Notes: generated by a model not told the origin, from the sequence alone. A DNA stretch of 64,000 nucleotides from Ulota crispa (GCA_963920765.1 OY987250.1:1736001-1800000), one strand, 5' to 3'; counted from the first letter of the stretch, positions 33,301 through 48,300 are shown. Made by a program: numbers and translations.

Positions 33301-36300
33301 ATGGGGACGATGGGAGAAAGGATGGAAGTAGGGAGACCAGTAGTGGATCTAGCAAACTGGGGGAGTCGAAGGGTGATGACGAGGAGCGGGAGCCTGCGCA
33401 ACCTGTCGACGTGGAGCGTGGGGGGGTCGGAGCAGCACAACGTGTTCGGGTCGGCTCGCATGTCGGAGAGAGGCGACGAGATGGACGACGAGGAGGCGCT
33501 CACGTGGGCCGCCATGGAGCGGTTGCCGACCGTAAGAAGGATGCGCACCGCCATGATGGGGAATGTGAAGGGAGAGCAGGGGCTGCTGGTGGATGTGGCG
33601 AAGATCGGGCCTCTGGAGCGGCAGCTGCTCATCGACAATTTGCTCAAAGTCATCGAAGAAGACAACGAGATCTTCCTCCTCAAGCTCCGCAAACGCATCG
33701 ACACGTACGTTATGCTCTTTCTCTCTCTCATCTCGCACATCCCCTTCTTTCTCTCCTCCTCATCCCAATACCATATTCGTTAATTTGGGAAAAACAGGTG
33801 TCCCACTTTTGTACTACACCTTAAACCCAAAAAGTTACCTTAAACTAGATTCAAAGGTATCAAATTCAGTATGAGTCACTAAGATTGTTTCCCTTGCAAA
33901 TTTCTCCTCTCAGGTGAGGACACGTGTACAAAAAAACTTTGTGAGCTAGGTTTTAGGAGACTTCCTAAAACTTTCACCTCAAAATTTGAAAGTCCCAAAA
34001 TGTATGGTTATTCCCAAATTAATGAATATGGTGTTTTTCCTTTCTTAGGCATGGTTTTTTTAGACTTGGTTGTTGTTACTTTGAGCAAGTTTAGGTCAAA
34101 GGATCATGGTTGTTACTTTGAGCGAGTTTGGGTCAAAGGTCAAGATAGGCAGACGGGCAATATAGATTGGACAAAGTGGCTGTCCTTGCTAGAATCATGG
34201 TGTGGATATCAAGAAGGCAATAAATCCTTCTCTCCTCATCCCTCTTAGACATGGTTGTTACTCTAAGCAAGTTCAAGCTACATGTCAAGACAGAAAACGC
34301 TATTTTTTGAGGGTAAAAACAGTGAGATGTGAACACTGCTGCAAGATTTTGTGAGCGGGAACCAATTCTAAGCTCAAAATTAGTGGAAAGATTAAAAGAA
34401 CAAGTTTTTCTTAGAGATGAGAATTTAAAATGCACAATTATATGGTCTTATGTATATGATTATAGGTGAAATTTAATATTTTGACAAAAATCCAAGCTCA
34501 CAATTCACAACCCACACATCCCCGCTCATGGTATAGTATTCCCCAAGTCAGGACAGATAGTCCAGACAAGACAATGTGGCTCTACATGTTGAAATCAAGA
34601 TGTGGACATTAGGGTGCAAATGCAAGGTTGCATTTGTGTCTTGCCTTAAGAAAAAAATAAAATAAAAACCGCCTAAATTTGTGCCTTAACCATTTACATA
34701 AAGACAGACAAACAATCTAGGATTGGTCCAATGTAATAACCATCATCAAAGATGAAACTTCTCATGGAAGATGGAAAAATCCCCAACCCACCTCATTAAA
34801 GATTCTATCTTCTAATTATTCCAAAAAAAACCAAGGGGGAGGAGCTGAACTTTGAAAATCTTCCTGATTTTTGGAATTTCTTTTGTTGAATCTCAGTCTC
34901 CTCCTTATCGTTGAAAAAATGTCAAACTTGCATGTAACTATGACAAAATAGGGCCTAGCTTAGCACGTCACTACTAGTTAACAATAACCCCTGTTATGAG
35001 GAACAAGCACACGTGACTACTGATCAGTGATCCAATACGTGATGTCGTAACAATCTCAAGTTACCGACAAAACTACCAGTTCTGCAAAAGTCCAAAATCA
35101 ACCCTGTGATATTCTCATGTAAAGTAGTTATAAAGCAAAACCGGAAGAAGTTTTAAATGAAGGGAAAATTTCATGGATACCCCTGAAATTTGTAATATTA
35201 TCATAGATACTCTGCTTTTTCAGAAATATCACAAATACCCTTGGATCAAAGAATTTAGGCATTTGTTTTTGTTGTGCAAGTCACTTTCCTTTTTCCTTTG
35301 TGCACATACATAACAAGATTGAAGTAGTTTGCGCACAAAGGGAGAGGGAAATGACATGCATGACAAAACAAATGCCTAAATTTTTTGAATTAAAGGTATG
35401 TGTGATATTACTAAAATAGCAGGGTATCTATGATAACATTGCAAACTTCAGGGGTATCCATGAAATTGTCTCTTGAATAAAATACCCTCTGATACCGACC
35501 AAAGAATCAAACCGAGCAACAATGACAGAGCAAAGATTTGCGGTAGAAAACATCGATTTCCTTCTGTAATAACTCTCTGCTGCTACAGCTATGGTGACGA
35601 GCACTGTGCACATAATCAAGGCTCCTTTGGCTGGACATTAAGATTTCTAAGTAGAACCTAGATCTCTCTTTGCCAATCGTAACTTACCACAATGAAGAAT
35701 TCATCGAGTCTGTGTTGGGAGTACATATGGCAAAGTGTAGCAGTCCATCTACCAAAAGAGTTAACTTTCCACTTGCAACAAAACTTGAAGAGTATCAATT
35801 CTGATTCTGAGGGGTCGGCGTGTTAGGGCAAACATACAAAAGAGTAGAGAGACAATTCTACAATGTAGTAGTAACTGTACTAATGCATTTGTTGCCATAA
35901 TTGGTAAGTTGCAAAGAGCAGGTTTCATTCAAAACAGCTCCCGAAGTTATTATTATGGGAATTGATATGTGTACCACACCCTTTCAATTACTGTACCACA
36001 CCCTAGAGTAAAATTTAGATTTCTACCATCAAAAAGCTAAATTTGAGAATTTGGAAGTCAAATTTGGACTTAGAGACCATGATTTAGTCTAGAACCATCA
36101 AAAAAAAGTTGCAATTCAACAACACCTAATAAAAAAGTTTAGTTAGGAAGAAAAGTGTTACTTTTACTTTTGTTTGTAAAAAAGATAAGCTTTTTCATTG
36201 GGTGCTGTTGATTTGCAACTTTTTTGTGATTTCAGACTAAATCATGGTCTCTAAGTCCAAATCTGAATTTCAAATTCTTAGATTCAGCTTTTTGATGGTA

Positions 36301-39300
36301 AAAATCTAAAATTTACTTTGGGGTGTGGTACAGTAATTGAAAGGGTGTGGTACACATATCAATTCCCTTTTATTATAGTAGTAACTGTGGGCAGTGTAGC
36401 TTATTATCCTTTTGGTTCTACACATACCCTCAATGGTAGAGTCCTATTCAATTATGCTCAATTAAAAAGGTTTAACCGAAGGTGCAAGAGAGAGAGAGAC
36501 ATAGAGAGTTTCTTTGAGTAGGTTCTGATTTTTTGCTTTTACGAGAAAGAATGCCATGGAAGGTATTATTGAAGGTCTGAGAGAGAAGAGAGAGAGAAAA
36601 TTTTCAGGTGCTTCCGGATTTTGTTCTTGCTTTTGTGAGAAAGAATGCAAAAAAGGTTTGACTGAATGTCTGGGAGAGAGAGAGAGTAAGAGAGAGAGAG
36701 AGAACTTTTTTGAATAGGTTCGGAGTTTTGCCTTCATGAGAAAGAATGTAACGAAGGATTGATTGAATGTGCGAGTGAGAGCCAGATTTTCTTTAATACG
36801 TGAGTTCTGATCTTTTGCTTCTATGAGAAAAAATGCAATAGAAGGTTTGATTGAAGGTCTAAGAGAGACTTGAGAGAAAAAAACACAGGCCTTTGTTGGG
36901 AAGGTTTGAATTTTTGCTTTTCTGAGAAAGAATGCAACGAAGGATTGATTGATTGAAGGTGCGAGAGAGAGAGACAGAAAGAAACAGAGAGAGTTTCTGT
37001 ACGTGAGTTCTGATTTTCTTGCTTTTATGAGAAAGAATGCCATAGAAGGTTTGATTAAATATCTGAGAAAGAGAGAGGGAGAGAAAAAGACAGAACTTTG
37101 ATGAGAAGATTTGAATTCTTGCTTTTCTGAGAAAGAATGGAACGAAGGTTTGATTGATTGAATGTGCAAGAGAGTGAGAGAGAGAGAGATGTGCACCGAG
37201 ATTGGGAGGCAGCATCATCATGTATGCACTGATAGCATTGGCGTGGTTTTGCGGACGCAGCGTGGGCATCGAGCTCCCCACCATCGAAGTCCGGTACCAG
37301 AATCTCAGCGTCGACGCCGATTGCTACGTCGGCAGCCGCGCTTTGCCTTCGCTCTGGAATGCCTCCCGCAACTTTGTCGAGGTACAAACAAAACAAAACA
37401 AAACCTTTCACCTTTTCCATCCACATTCTTCGACGGAGTTCTCCATGTCTCTCACCCATTCCTTCAATTCCCTCCACTCCTCTCTATTTCAGTATTTTAT
37501 ATACATTTTTTTGTTCTTTTCCTTTCCTGCTTATGTGGACTCAGAGTTCATCAGCCCTTTGATGCACTAAATCTGCAATACACAGTGGGTGCTCGGATAA
37601 GGTCAACCTATGTAAGAGAAGCGTGTAGATAGTGTCAAGGTTTCCACTTCTTTTTGTGTGTTCTAGGTTAGTTGAATGGAGCGTTTCTTTAAAGTCAATG
37701 CTTGGATATGATTTTTCCTCTCCCAAAGCATTGACCTTATCCAAGCACCACTGTATTCTACCCTTGTGAATTTTGCCCTTGATCTGAAAAACATGACAAA
37801 GACAAGGAAGGATTCTCAGACTCTCAGTTCCTTGAAGTTTTAGCATATATACCCTACTTATATCTAATGAAAGTAACCTTTGAAACATGTTCAAAAATTT
37901 AGGGCATGTGTGTGCACTTAGAGTTCATATACCCTCCGCACTAAATCTGCATATATTCTTCTTTATGAATTTTATTCTTGATCTGAAAAACATGACAAAG
38001 ACGAGGAAGGATTTCAAACTCTCAGTTTCTGAATTTTTTACAAACACCCTACTTATAGCTAATGAAAGTAACCTAAAAAACATGTTAAAAAAATTAAGGG
38101 TATGTGTTCTCGCTTTCTACTGGTCCATTCTGATGCTTTTCTTAAGACTTTCTCCACGATTCTTAAAGAAAGTCTTGTGAGTACTGTTGACAGTGTATGC
38201 AATTATGGTTTAAGAGGTAAGCTAAACCTTTCTCTCAAGTGCAGTATGTATTGCAACAGTGCATGGGTGTAGCCGAGCTTTACATGTAAACTCAAGCTAC
38301 AGGAAACATGTATCAAGAGCTCAGATATGAGCATCTCCTTGTTATTTTCCTCTGATTTTGCAGCAATGCCTCAACACGATCAGGATATCAACAACGAAGA
38401 AAACAGTGCTCAACATTCTTCACAACGTGAATGGAATAATCAAGCCTCAGAGGTAAAGATTTGTACAAGCGACAGTGTATTGAGAAAACATGGGGTTAAG
38501 TTTAATATGCTTGCAGCTTAGATTCAACATTGAACTAAACATGGACTACTCATGTAATCATGGACTTTCTATGACCTTAAATATTGTAGATTTCCCAACC
38601 TTTTACATGTATTTTGTCCAAAAGTTTTGCAAGTCATCTGGTTTGGACATATATTTTGATATTTTGCAAACAAACTTTGGATAGTCCATCTTTATAGTTA
38701 AATGTGGCCATTTAGGACGTAGTTCTGAGAGGGGTGCTCTTTGCAGGATGACCCTCTTGCTGGGTCCGCCAGGGTCAGGAAAGACAACCTTGTTGCTGGC
38801 ACTTGCAGGCAAGCTTGACAAAGATTTGCAGGTGAGAAAACAATGCAAACCCTACTAACATTAAATGTTTTTCAACAATACTTGCATCCCTTTATTTTTT
38901 GTTTTTGTGAAGGATTTGTTCACTTACCAAAACCCTAATTAGGGTTTGTGTGTTTTTCTGTTTGGATCTTTAATTAGGTGAAAGGTACTGTGACATACAA
39001 TGGACATAGCCTGGATGAGTTCGTTCCACAGAAGACTGCAGTGTACATTAGTCAGACTGATTTACATGTTGCACAAATGACTGTGCGTGAGACTCTGGAC
39101 TTCTCAGCTCGGTGCCAAGGCACCGGCACTCGTTACGGTAAAACAGCAAATACACCCCACCAAAATACTGAAAATTCTGATACTTAACCTGCCACATATT
39201 AACTAAATTTAAACTATCTAAAGTTCATAAATAACAGTCTACAAAAATGCTTTTGATTTGCACAACATTGTAAGATACTTGCAAAACATCAACAAACATC

Positions 39301-42300
39301 AAGAGATATGTCAAGGAATGCTATACCGTGAGTGGGGATCCGTGAGCAGTGTGCTTAGATTTTTTAACAAAATACTAAATTTACTTGTAAACGTGTACAC
39401 ATGGCCCTATAATTGTGCATTTTAAATTTTCATCTCTTCAAAAACTGGCCATTTCTTTGTTTTTTTCCAGTGATTTTGAGCTCAAAATTGGTTCCCACTC
39501 GTAGAATCTTGGCTCACTGCTTATGGCTTACCATTTTACGCTCACAAAATCAAAATAGCTGCATCTAAGATATGTCCAAATTATGCTCAACTTTAAGAAA
39601 ACTTGAGCGAAATATTGGAAAAATCTCCAATGTCCAAGGACGTAGAAAAGTTTGTATTTATATAAACAGTTCAGAAGTAGTTGAATGTGTTGTTTGAATG
39701 CTCCTGAGGTCATCTTTCGAGGATGGTGTGTTTTTGTTGCGATTGTTTTTGCAGAGCTGCTTTCAGAGCTTGCAAGACGAGAAAAGCAAGCTGGAATATT
39801 CCCCGAGGCAGATGTGGATCTCTTTATGAAGGTAGAATTCCATCAAAGTGTACAGCTTCGTAAGCAATGTATGAGCAGTTGTTTTCGTATTTGGTTACCT
39901 CTAATTTTTGTACTTATGCTTTGTCAGAATGTTGCCATTCATATAGAAATGTGTATTTTCTAATGCAGGCGACAGCTTTGTCAGGAGTAGAGAGCAGCCT
40001 TGCTACTGATTACACTCTTAAGGTTAGCGGTTCTCTCTTTTTTACAGTGATTTTTGGAAGAAATCTAACTCTTTGGAGAAGTTAACTTCGAACATTTTTG
40101 CTAAATCTGCTTATGTAAAATACATGAGAAGCTGTAATCTGTAAACTACTGTTGAATAGAGAATAGACTACCCATGATTTCTACTCAAATATGTGTACAT
40201 TTAGTCAAGTCTTTGCTTATACCAGTGGTTGTTAATTGAAGCCATACCAAGAGTACTAAAACAGAATTATTTCACATAGAGCGAGGGTCAGCTCTAGTAT
40301 AGTTTTATTATCCTTTATTTATTTTGAATCTTATAAAACTTGTAGAGCCATTGAATTGCTAGAGAGATACTAAAATGGTTCATTTTTCTTTGGGGTGTTT
40401 GATGCAGATATTAGGTCTTGACGTTTGTGCAGATACCTTGGTTGGCGATGACATGCGCAGGGGTATCTCTGGCGGTCAGAAGAAACGAGTCACCACAGGT
40501 ACAAAATGAGAAACAATATTTTCAATGCGACATTTTACTAAATATGGACTATCCTAAGTCCATAAGTAATAACCCAAAAACCGCTATGGTTTGCAAAACA
40601 CTAGTGATACTAACAAAACATTGGGAGATATGTCCAAATTAGAAAACATGCAAAACTTTGGGAAAATCATATGCAAAACACCAGGAAATCTTCAATGTTT
40701 GAGGACAAAGAAAGTTCTTGATTACATGAATAGTTCATAACTAGTTAAATGTGGCATTTCACCCTCTCTTACTTTCTTTATTTCCTCCAAGAAATGCTCT
40801 TATTTTGAAGATTCAAAGGAGTGTCCTGTAGGGTAGTAGATTAAATTCTCTATGGTTGTGTAAGAAGGACTGATATATGAAAACAATATGTTTTGAGAAC
40901 TTTATATAAGTGAAAAGTTCACAACTAGGTGCAGTTCTTTGTAAATTGAAAAAATACATAAGTACATGAATTCATGTAGATAGAGAGACCCAATCGCCGA
41001 ACCCACCAGACAATAATTTTTGCCTCTCAATCCAAACTTTGTGAACAAAAACTGTATTTCAATCCCAAAGTCTTCTTACACTACTTTGGAGAATTGCCCC
41101 TCTATGAACTCAATTTCTTCATCAAATTTAGCATGGAAGTTGCACAATATGAGATTCAAGCTGCTTTTTTGTTTTTAGTTTTTTTGTAGTGAGACTTGCA
41201 TTCTGGAGTAGCTTTGTGGTAACTTTGAATGAGAGATGTGTTGTTGCAGGAGAGATGATTGTTGGACCAACTCGAGCCCTGTTCATGGATGAGATTTCAA
41301 CAGGGCTGGACAGTTCAACCACGTTTCAAATCGTGAAGAGCTTGCGGCAATTTGCACATGTGATGTCCAGCACGGTGCTAATGTCTCTCCTGCAACCAGC
41401 TCCGGAGACCTTTGAGCTTTTTGATGATATCATTCTCCTCTCCGAAGGCCAGATTGTGTACCACGGCCCCCGGGAGCATGTCTTGGAGTTTTTTGAAGAC
41501 TGTGGGTTTAAGTGTCCAGATCGCAAGGGTGTAGCTGATTTCTTACAAGAGGTACACTTTTAAACCTCTTTATTAATGACCTTCTCTAAACTCGATATTC
41601 TCCAAAATGTTTTTCACATTTGTTTCTACATTCAAACCTCTTTTAAATTACCTTCTCTAAACTTGATATTTTAGAAAATATTTTGCACATTTGTTCTTCT
41701 ATTTAAACCTCTTTAACTTGATCTTCTCTAAACTTAACATTCTAGAAAATATTTTGCATACTTTGTCCTACATTCAAACCTGTTTATTATGACCTTCTCT
41801 TCCTGACATTCTATGATAGTTTCCATATTTGACCCACATTAAAAGTATGTTGTGGATTATCATGAAGGAGGTAAGATTAAAGAGATTTGAGTGTACCGTA
41901 TTGAAAAAGGCAGATTTCGCACTTAGGTGACTCAAATAGCCTTATTTTGGGGTTTCCTCGATTCCGTTGGTTTCTGAACTGTTGAATTACTTGTATGAAA
42001 GTTGTTACAATGTCTGATTTATACGATTCTTTTAAGGATTTTTTTCTTAGTTTTTCATGTTTTTCAAGACCAAAGTTTCAGGAGGCTTTTCGGAAAATGT
42101 GAATCCAATTCCTCGAATTCTAGATGAACTCCGACGTTTATTTTAATTATTTACGAAATGTGCACTAACAGAATGATATTATCAACCTTTCAAAAGCCAG
42201 AAATAATAAATGATTAAGAAGTTAACTGATGCTTTCTTGAGAAAGCAAATGATAAGCTTTCAGAGGAGTGTCGATGAATGTTAAGATGTAAAGTACACCA

Positions 42301-45300
42301 TTAGTTGTTAAAATCCTTCAGCTACACTACTCACACTTCCATTAACAGCGTTTAGATTTAGAAGTTGTCTTCATTGGCATTGTGATTGGTAGGGTTTAAC
42401 GTAGCTAGAGTTTTCAGAATAGTATGGAGAGAGGTGATTTTATGTTAAGGAAATGGAGCTTGCACCCCGATTGAACTTATTTTATTTCTGTGTAAATTTT
42501 TTGGTGATTAGGTTACCTCAAAAAAGGATCAGGAGCAATACTGGATGCACAAAAGGCACCCATACCGCTTTGTATCGGTCACCGACTTTGAAGAAAAGTT
42601 CAAAAGGTTCCATGTTGGAGTATCACAGAAGGTGGAGCTGGCACATCCTTACCCCAAGCACAGAAGCCACAGAGCAGCCTTAACCCATGATAAGTACACT
42701 GTCACCAAGAAAGAGATTTTCAAGGCCACGTTTGCAAAGGAGGTGCTCTTGATGAAGCGAGATGCATTTGTCTACATCTTTAAAACCTCACAGGTACTAG
42801 CAAAAGCCTCATTTCATACAAAATACACACTTTTTTCTGCTTCCTTTTCCCATTCCACCAATATTACCTTCAACAGCAACATCGGTATTCGCAAACTTCT
42901 AGCAAATTCAGTGTATAACTTTGAGGGAGGAGTTTTTGAAAAATGCTCTGGAGTTGTAGAGCTTAACAGCTTCTATTAATTTGCAGCTTGCAATAACGCT
43001 TCAATTTTCTCTATCTCTAGCAACTGCCTCAATTCATAAAGAATGCACTTATCCAGTGCACATTTTTCTGCTTTCGTTTCCCATTTCACCAACACTACCT
43101 TCAACTGTTCAACATCAACCCAAATATTCGGGAATTTCTAGCAAATTCAGTGTAAATATTCGGGAATTTCTAGCAAATTCAGTGTATAAATTTGTTTATG
43201 AAATTTTTTAAAGTTGCTCTAGAGTTGTGGAGTTTAATATCTTTTTCTTATTACTTGCAGCTTGCAATCATGGCAGCTGTGAGCATGACTGTTTTTTTCC
43301 GCACAAAACTACACCAAGACACAGTAGCAGATGGGACCATATACTTGGGATCTCTCTTCTTCACAGTTGTGTGCATCATGTTCAATGGATTTGGAGAGCT
43401 TTCTATAACAATCTTCCGATTACCAGTATTTTTCAAGCAACGGGACCTCCTGTTTTACCCCGCCTGGGCATTTTCACTCCCCAGTTTTGTGCTGAGTATC
43501 CCCATGTCGGCGCTTGAGTCTACCATTTGGACCTGCATGACTTACTACGTCACCGGATTCGCTCCTGAAGCCTCAAGGTTACTAATTCTCCAGAGATTGT
43601 CCAGTTGCCGGGGTTGCTCATTTTGTCAAAGAACAGGCTTAATTTTTGCTACGTAACACCAAACCTGGTTGCTTTTTACTTTCTGTACAAAGACAAATAT
43701 ATCCTCAATGCTGTTAGTTGCATATGTGTTCAAGGGGAGATGACATAAGGTAAGAGCACCCAATACCAACAGTGTACCTAATGGCGTCACTCTCATTTAG
43801 AACCCAAATCTAAGTATACCGTAGATAGCTTATCATTTTGGTCAACAGCAGTAAGCTATCTATGATATACTTCGATTTAAGTTTAAATCTGACCACCTTG
43901 TGTAGAGAGTGATTGCTATTAGGTACACTGGCATTAGGTGCTTCTACCTTACTACTAGTTTTCAGTTTCTTTTTTTTTGGTTACTTTATTGCCTGCTGAT
44001 CTTTAAGAGATGACAGTAAACATGTAATTGGGCATAATTTTATTTGTTTCTTTTTTGGTTGTGATTTCAGGTTTTTCAAGCAATTGTTGTTACTATTCGC
44101 AGTGCATCAAATGTCCTCTGGGCTGTTCCGGCTCATTGGAGCGGTGTGCAAGACCATCATCATGGCATACACTGGTGGATCCTTTCTGCTGCTCATCGTC
44201 TTCATGCTGGGAGGGTTTATCATTCCCAGACCGGACATCAAGAGCTGGTGGATCTGGGGCTACTGGATCTCCCCACTGGCTTATGCTGAGAATGCTATTA
44301 GCATCAATGAGATGCTTGCACCTCGGTGGAGCAAGGTGCATTTATCACTCAAACCTCACTTAAGCCCTAAAAAACCTCTCGACTAATCGAGTAGGGTTTA
44401 AGCCTTTAAGGTCATATTAAAACTGGCAAATTTTTTCAATACAAAATTATCTTAACTGTTGCTACAATTGGCAGCCTTTTTTTATAACTACTGTGGGGGG
44501 GGGGGGGGGGGGGGTTTCTACGTGCCATAAATTGGAAATTCTCTTCTTTTAACAACCCTGAGTTTTAGATGCGAGATAATGCTGTGTTGATTGTTCTAAA
44601 AAATGCAAATGATAACAAAAGAAGGAGCTTAGGATTTACTGCTTTGGTTTTTGCTTATTGATTTTTGTGCAGTTTGATGAGAGCACGAATCATACTTTAG
44701 GAGAGCTGGTGTTAATCAACCGGGGTATTTTCACGGAGAGCTACTGGTACTGGATAAGTGTTGGAGCTTTGTTTGGATTTGCCATCATCTTCAACATTGG
44801 ATTTACCATCGCTCTGGATTGGATGAGACGTAAGTTTTGCTTGTAAATCTCAGTAAGGTCTTATTATCATGTGCTTAGAAACTGTTCTTTTATTAGCTTT
44901 TATTTTTAGGGGAAATTACAAAAAGGGGCATGAAAACTAAAAAATTTACAAATAGGGGCACAGTTTCAAAATAATAAAAAATAGGGGCACAATTTCAAAA
45001 ATGAATTGTAAATTTTTGTAAATTTTTTTGGTTTGGACATTGCTTGATTTAGGTACTATCACATTACATGTTACCTAGCTTCCAAAAAATTTGAAAACCT
45101 CTCCAAAAATTGCCATCCTCTTTACTAAAATTTCTTTATTTAGGCTTGATTTGGAGAGACCTTTATTAAGTTTTTTAGAAATCAGTTAACATTTAATGTG
45201 ATATATCGAAATCAAGGAACCAACCAATGTCCAAACCAAAAAAAAGTTATTAAAACTTACAATTTTTTTTGAAAGTGTGGCCCTATTTGTAATTATTTTG

Positions 45301-48300
45301 AAATTGTGTAGTATTTTTTGTTTTCATGCCGGCCCCTATTTGTAATTTCCTCTTTTTATTTTATTTTATGTCTTTCTTTGCATTATTACAGTTTGTATTT
45401 ATTACATAAATATATGTCCTCTGAGTAAATTCTTTTGATCTACTTCTGCAGCTGTGGGAAAGCCCCAAGCAGTCATTTCTGAAGAAGCATTGGCAGAGAG
45501 GATTGAAAAACTGAAGAGATCAGGGGATGTACCGTCAGTGGAAGCCTTGCCGTCTAACAACAACCCCTACTCAGGAGTATACAAACCTCGTGTGGAACTA
45601 GCTAAAGCCGACCTTGGTAAGTCTTACCAGCCCTCTTAAAAATTTCAACCTTTCTCAAAATTCCTGTTTTGTATCACCTTTAGTTAATGGTGGACTATCC
45701 AAATTTCATAAAACACCATATTAGGTAAATTGGGAAAAAACAGAGGGACCATTTTGTATTCCACCTTAATCCCACATCAGTAAATGTAGGCATAGCTGTT
45801 GCTCAGAAGTTGTAATTATCAAAGTTCTTGGAAGCAATCACTAAGACTTCACTATTGTACAAAAAAAATGCACGCTTGTTTTTTTGTGATATGCTAATAT
45901 ATACATAATGGCAGAAATATTGAAAGTCCCAGAATGTATTGTTTTTCCCCATTTACCTAATATGGTGTTAATTAACTAAGAGTTCAAAAACAGCTCTAGT
46001 TTGCAAAGCATTGGGAGGTATCTGCAGAATATTCAAAGATACTTGCAAGTGTTTTCATGCTAGAATTGAACAAGAACGTAAACACAGTTGAGTGACACAC
46101 CATAACCAAAAACAAGTATTCTTTTGGATTATTAGACCAGCAATAGAACGTTAACTAAAACAGTAGGATTTTTTTTTAAGCAGGTGCACGAAATTCATTC
46201 AATCAACGCTTGCGCAACATTTCGAACCAACGCTCTGGAAGCAACAATGCTTTGTCGAAGTCCATGGAAATGAAGAACTTGGATCATTTCATGGCGCTTG
46301 ATGAGGCAGAGGTTGCTCTTGGCACTCCCTTGGAAACTACGCTTGAGTCTGCAGAGATGGAGATGGAGATGGAGATGCAGATAGAACACAAGCGTGGCAT
46401 GATTTTGCCTTTCCAGCCGTTGTCGATTTCTTTTGACGACCTTAAGTACTCCGTCGACATGCCAGCTGTACGTTTTTTTCTCTTTAAATCTCCGACCTTG
46501 CTAACCCCTGCCAATTGTAACATCATTTTAGAATGTAAAAATTTCCAACTTTGACAGTTGCCATGCACCTAAATTATGTAGAACATCTTTATGGATTGAT
46601 TTTTCTACTACACAAGTCATTTCAATTAGTGAAAAACTTTGAATGATGTAAAGACCGCCTTCACACTAATGTGGGTGAAATTTTGCCTAATTAGTATGAA
46701 GATGTGGCATGCCTCTCACCCTTGTTCTCCACATAGAGTTTTGACCATGACCATTCATTGTCTGTCAAGGAGTCTTCGTAATGTGGCATCCTTCACACAC
46801 ATTCTCTAGTTGAGCTAGTACGTGCTTGTAACATGTCCTTTGAATTTTCGTCACTAAATTCACACTACTCAAAACAATACTTAAATATTGTGACCCACAT
46901 AGTTAACATTGTAAACTACTATATTACTACGCCTCGCAACCTATTTCTTGAAATAAAATTAGTGCAAGTTACCATTATGAGCACAGAAATTGAAATAACT
47001 TGTGTAGCGAGTATCTAAGCCTATGCTCGGAGGTTTGCACTAGAGAGATGTACTCTACTTGCTAAATTCTAAGATTGTTTAATCCTTGTTATCAGTGGTC
47101 CTAAACCTGATTAATCCAACACACTTATAAACAACCTTAATTTGAATATTGGATGTCACAGAATAGGAAGCATGAATTATTTTAACTGATAAATGGTAAG
47201 CAACATTTGTGATACGTCTCTTGCTACACTGAATATTATGTTTAGGTTGCCCCATACTAATTTCTTGAGATTTTACACCATATAAATTCTTACTAATTCT
47301 ACATTCTTACTGACTCTACAGTAATCTTCATCAATGATTACTGCAATGAACGCGTTATTCGTTAAATTGGGAAAAACAGTTTATTTTGGGACTTTCAAGA
47401 ATTCAGGTGATCACCTAAATTTGAGCTCACAGCGTTTTTTTTTGTACACGTGCCCTCACCTGAGAGGAGGAATTTGCGAGGGAAAAAATCTTAGTGGCTC
47501 AGACTGAATTTGATACCTTTGAATCTGGTTTAAGGTAACTTTTTGGGTTTCAGGTGAAATACAAAATGGTACCTACGTTTTTCCCAATTTAACGAATAAC
47601 ACTTTAATGAACAATTTAAAAAAAAGCTTGGTAACAATAAAGCTGCAGAAAAACAAACTAGTGGCATCCAAGTCATAAACCATTTGAATTCCTAGTATAT
47701 GGAGAGTTTCATGAGGGCTCCAAGTGACCAAACAGTGAGTCGTGAGATTACGTTACAGGGTAAGTGAAGGCAACCTAATTGTGAAGGGAACCTAAATGCA
47801 GTATTTAGTGCACTGATTAGTGAATGTTGCATGACTGGCTGAGCAGGAAATGAAGAAACAAGGAGTGCCGGAGGACAAGCTGCAGCTTCTACGTGGCGTG
47901 ACAGGGGCGTTTCGACCGGGAGTGCTGACAGCCCTGGTGGGAGTGAGTGGAGCTGGCAAGACCACCCTCATGGACGTGCTTGCAGGGCGCAAGACCGGGG
48001 GCTACATCGACGGTGACATCCGAATCAACGGCTATCCGAAGAAACAAGCGACCTTTGCCAGAATTGCTGGGTATTGTGAGCAAGTGGACATCCACTCTCC
48101 TCAGGTCACCGTCCGGGAGTCGCTCATCTACTCTGCTTGGCTGCGGCTCTCTCAAGACTGCACTCCTGCCATGAAAATGGTATGTAAACCAACACCCTCC
48201 CCCATCTCCATTCTTTGCTGTAGACAAATATATACTGTGCATTTAATATTATCATACTACATGTAGTTAGTATTGAGCCACTAAAAGAAAGAGTGAAGAT

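Noticed and set aside
33045-33824. Several open frames on both strands overlapping ABCG exon 1
   Set aside because: They are shadows of the GC-rich exon. Only the plus frame from 33301 continues in phase through PDR-specific residues into exon 2.
36462-37284. Long minus-strand open frames with repeated SFVAFFLxKAK-like peptides
   Set aside because: They lie on the antisense strand of a CT-rich minisatellite inside ABCG intron 1; the low stop content explains the open frames.
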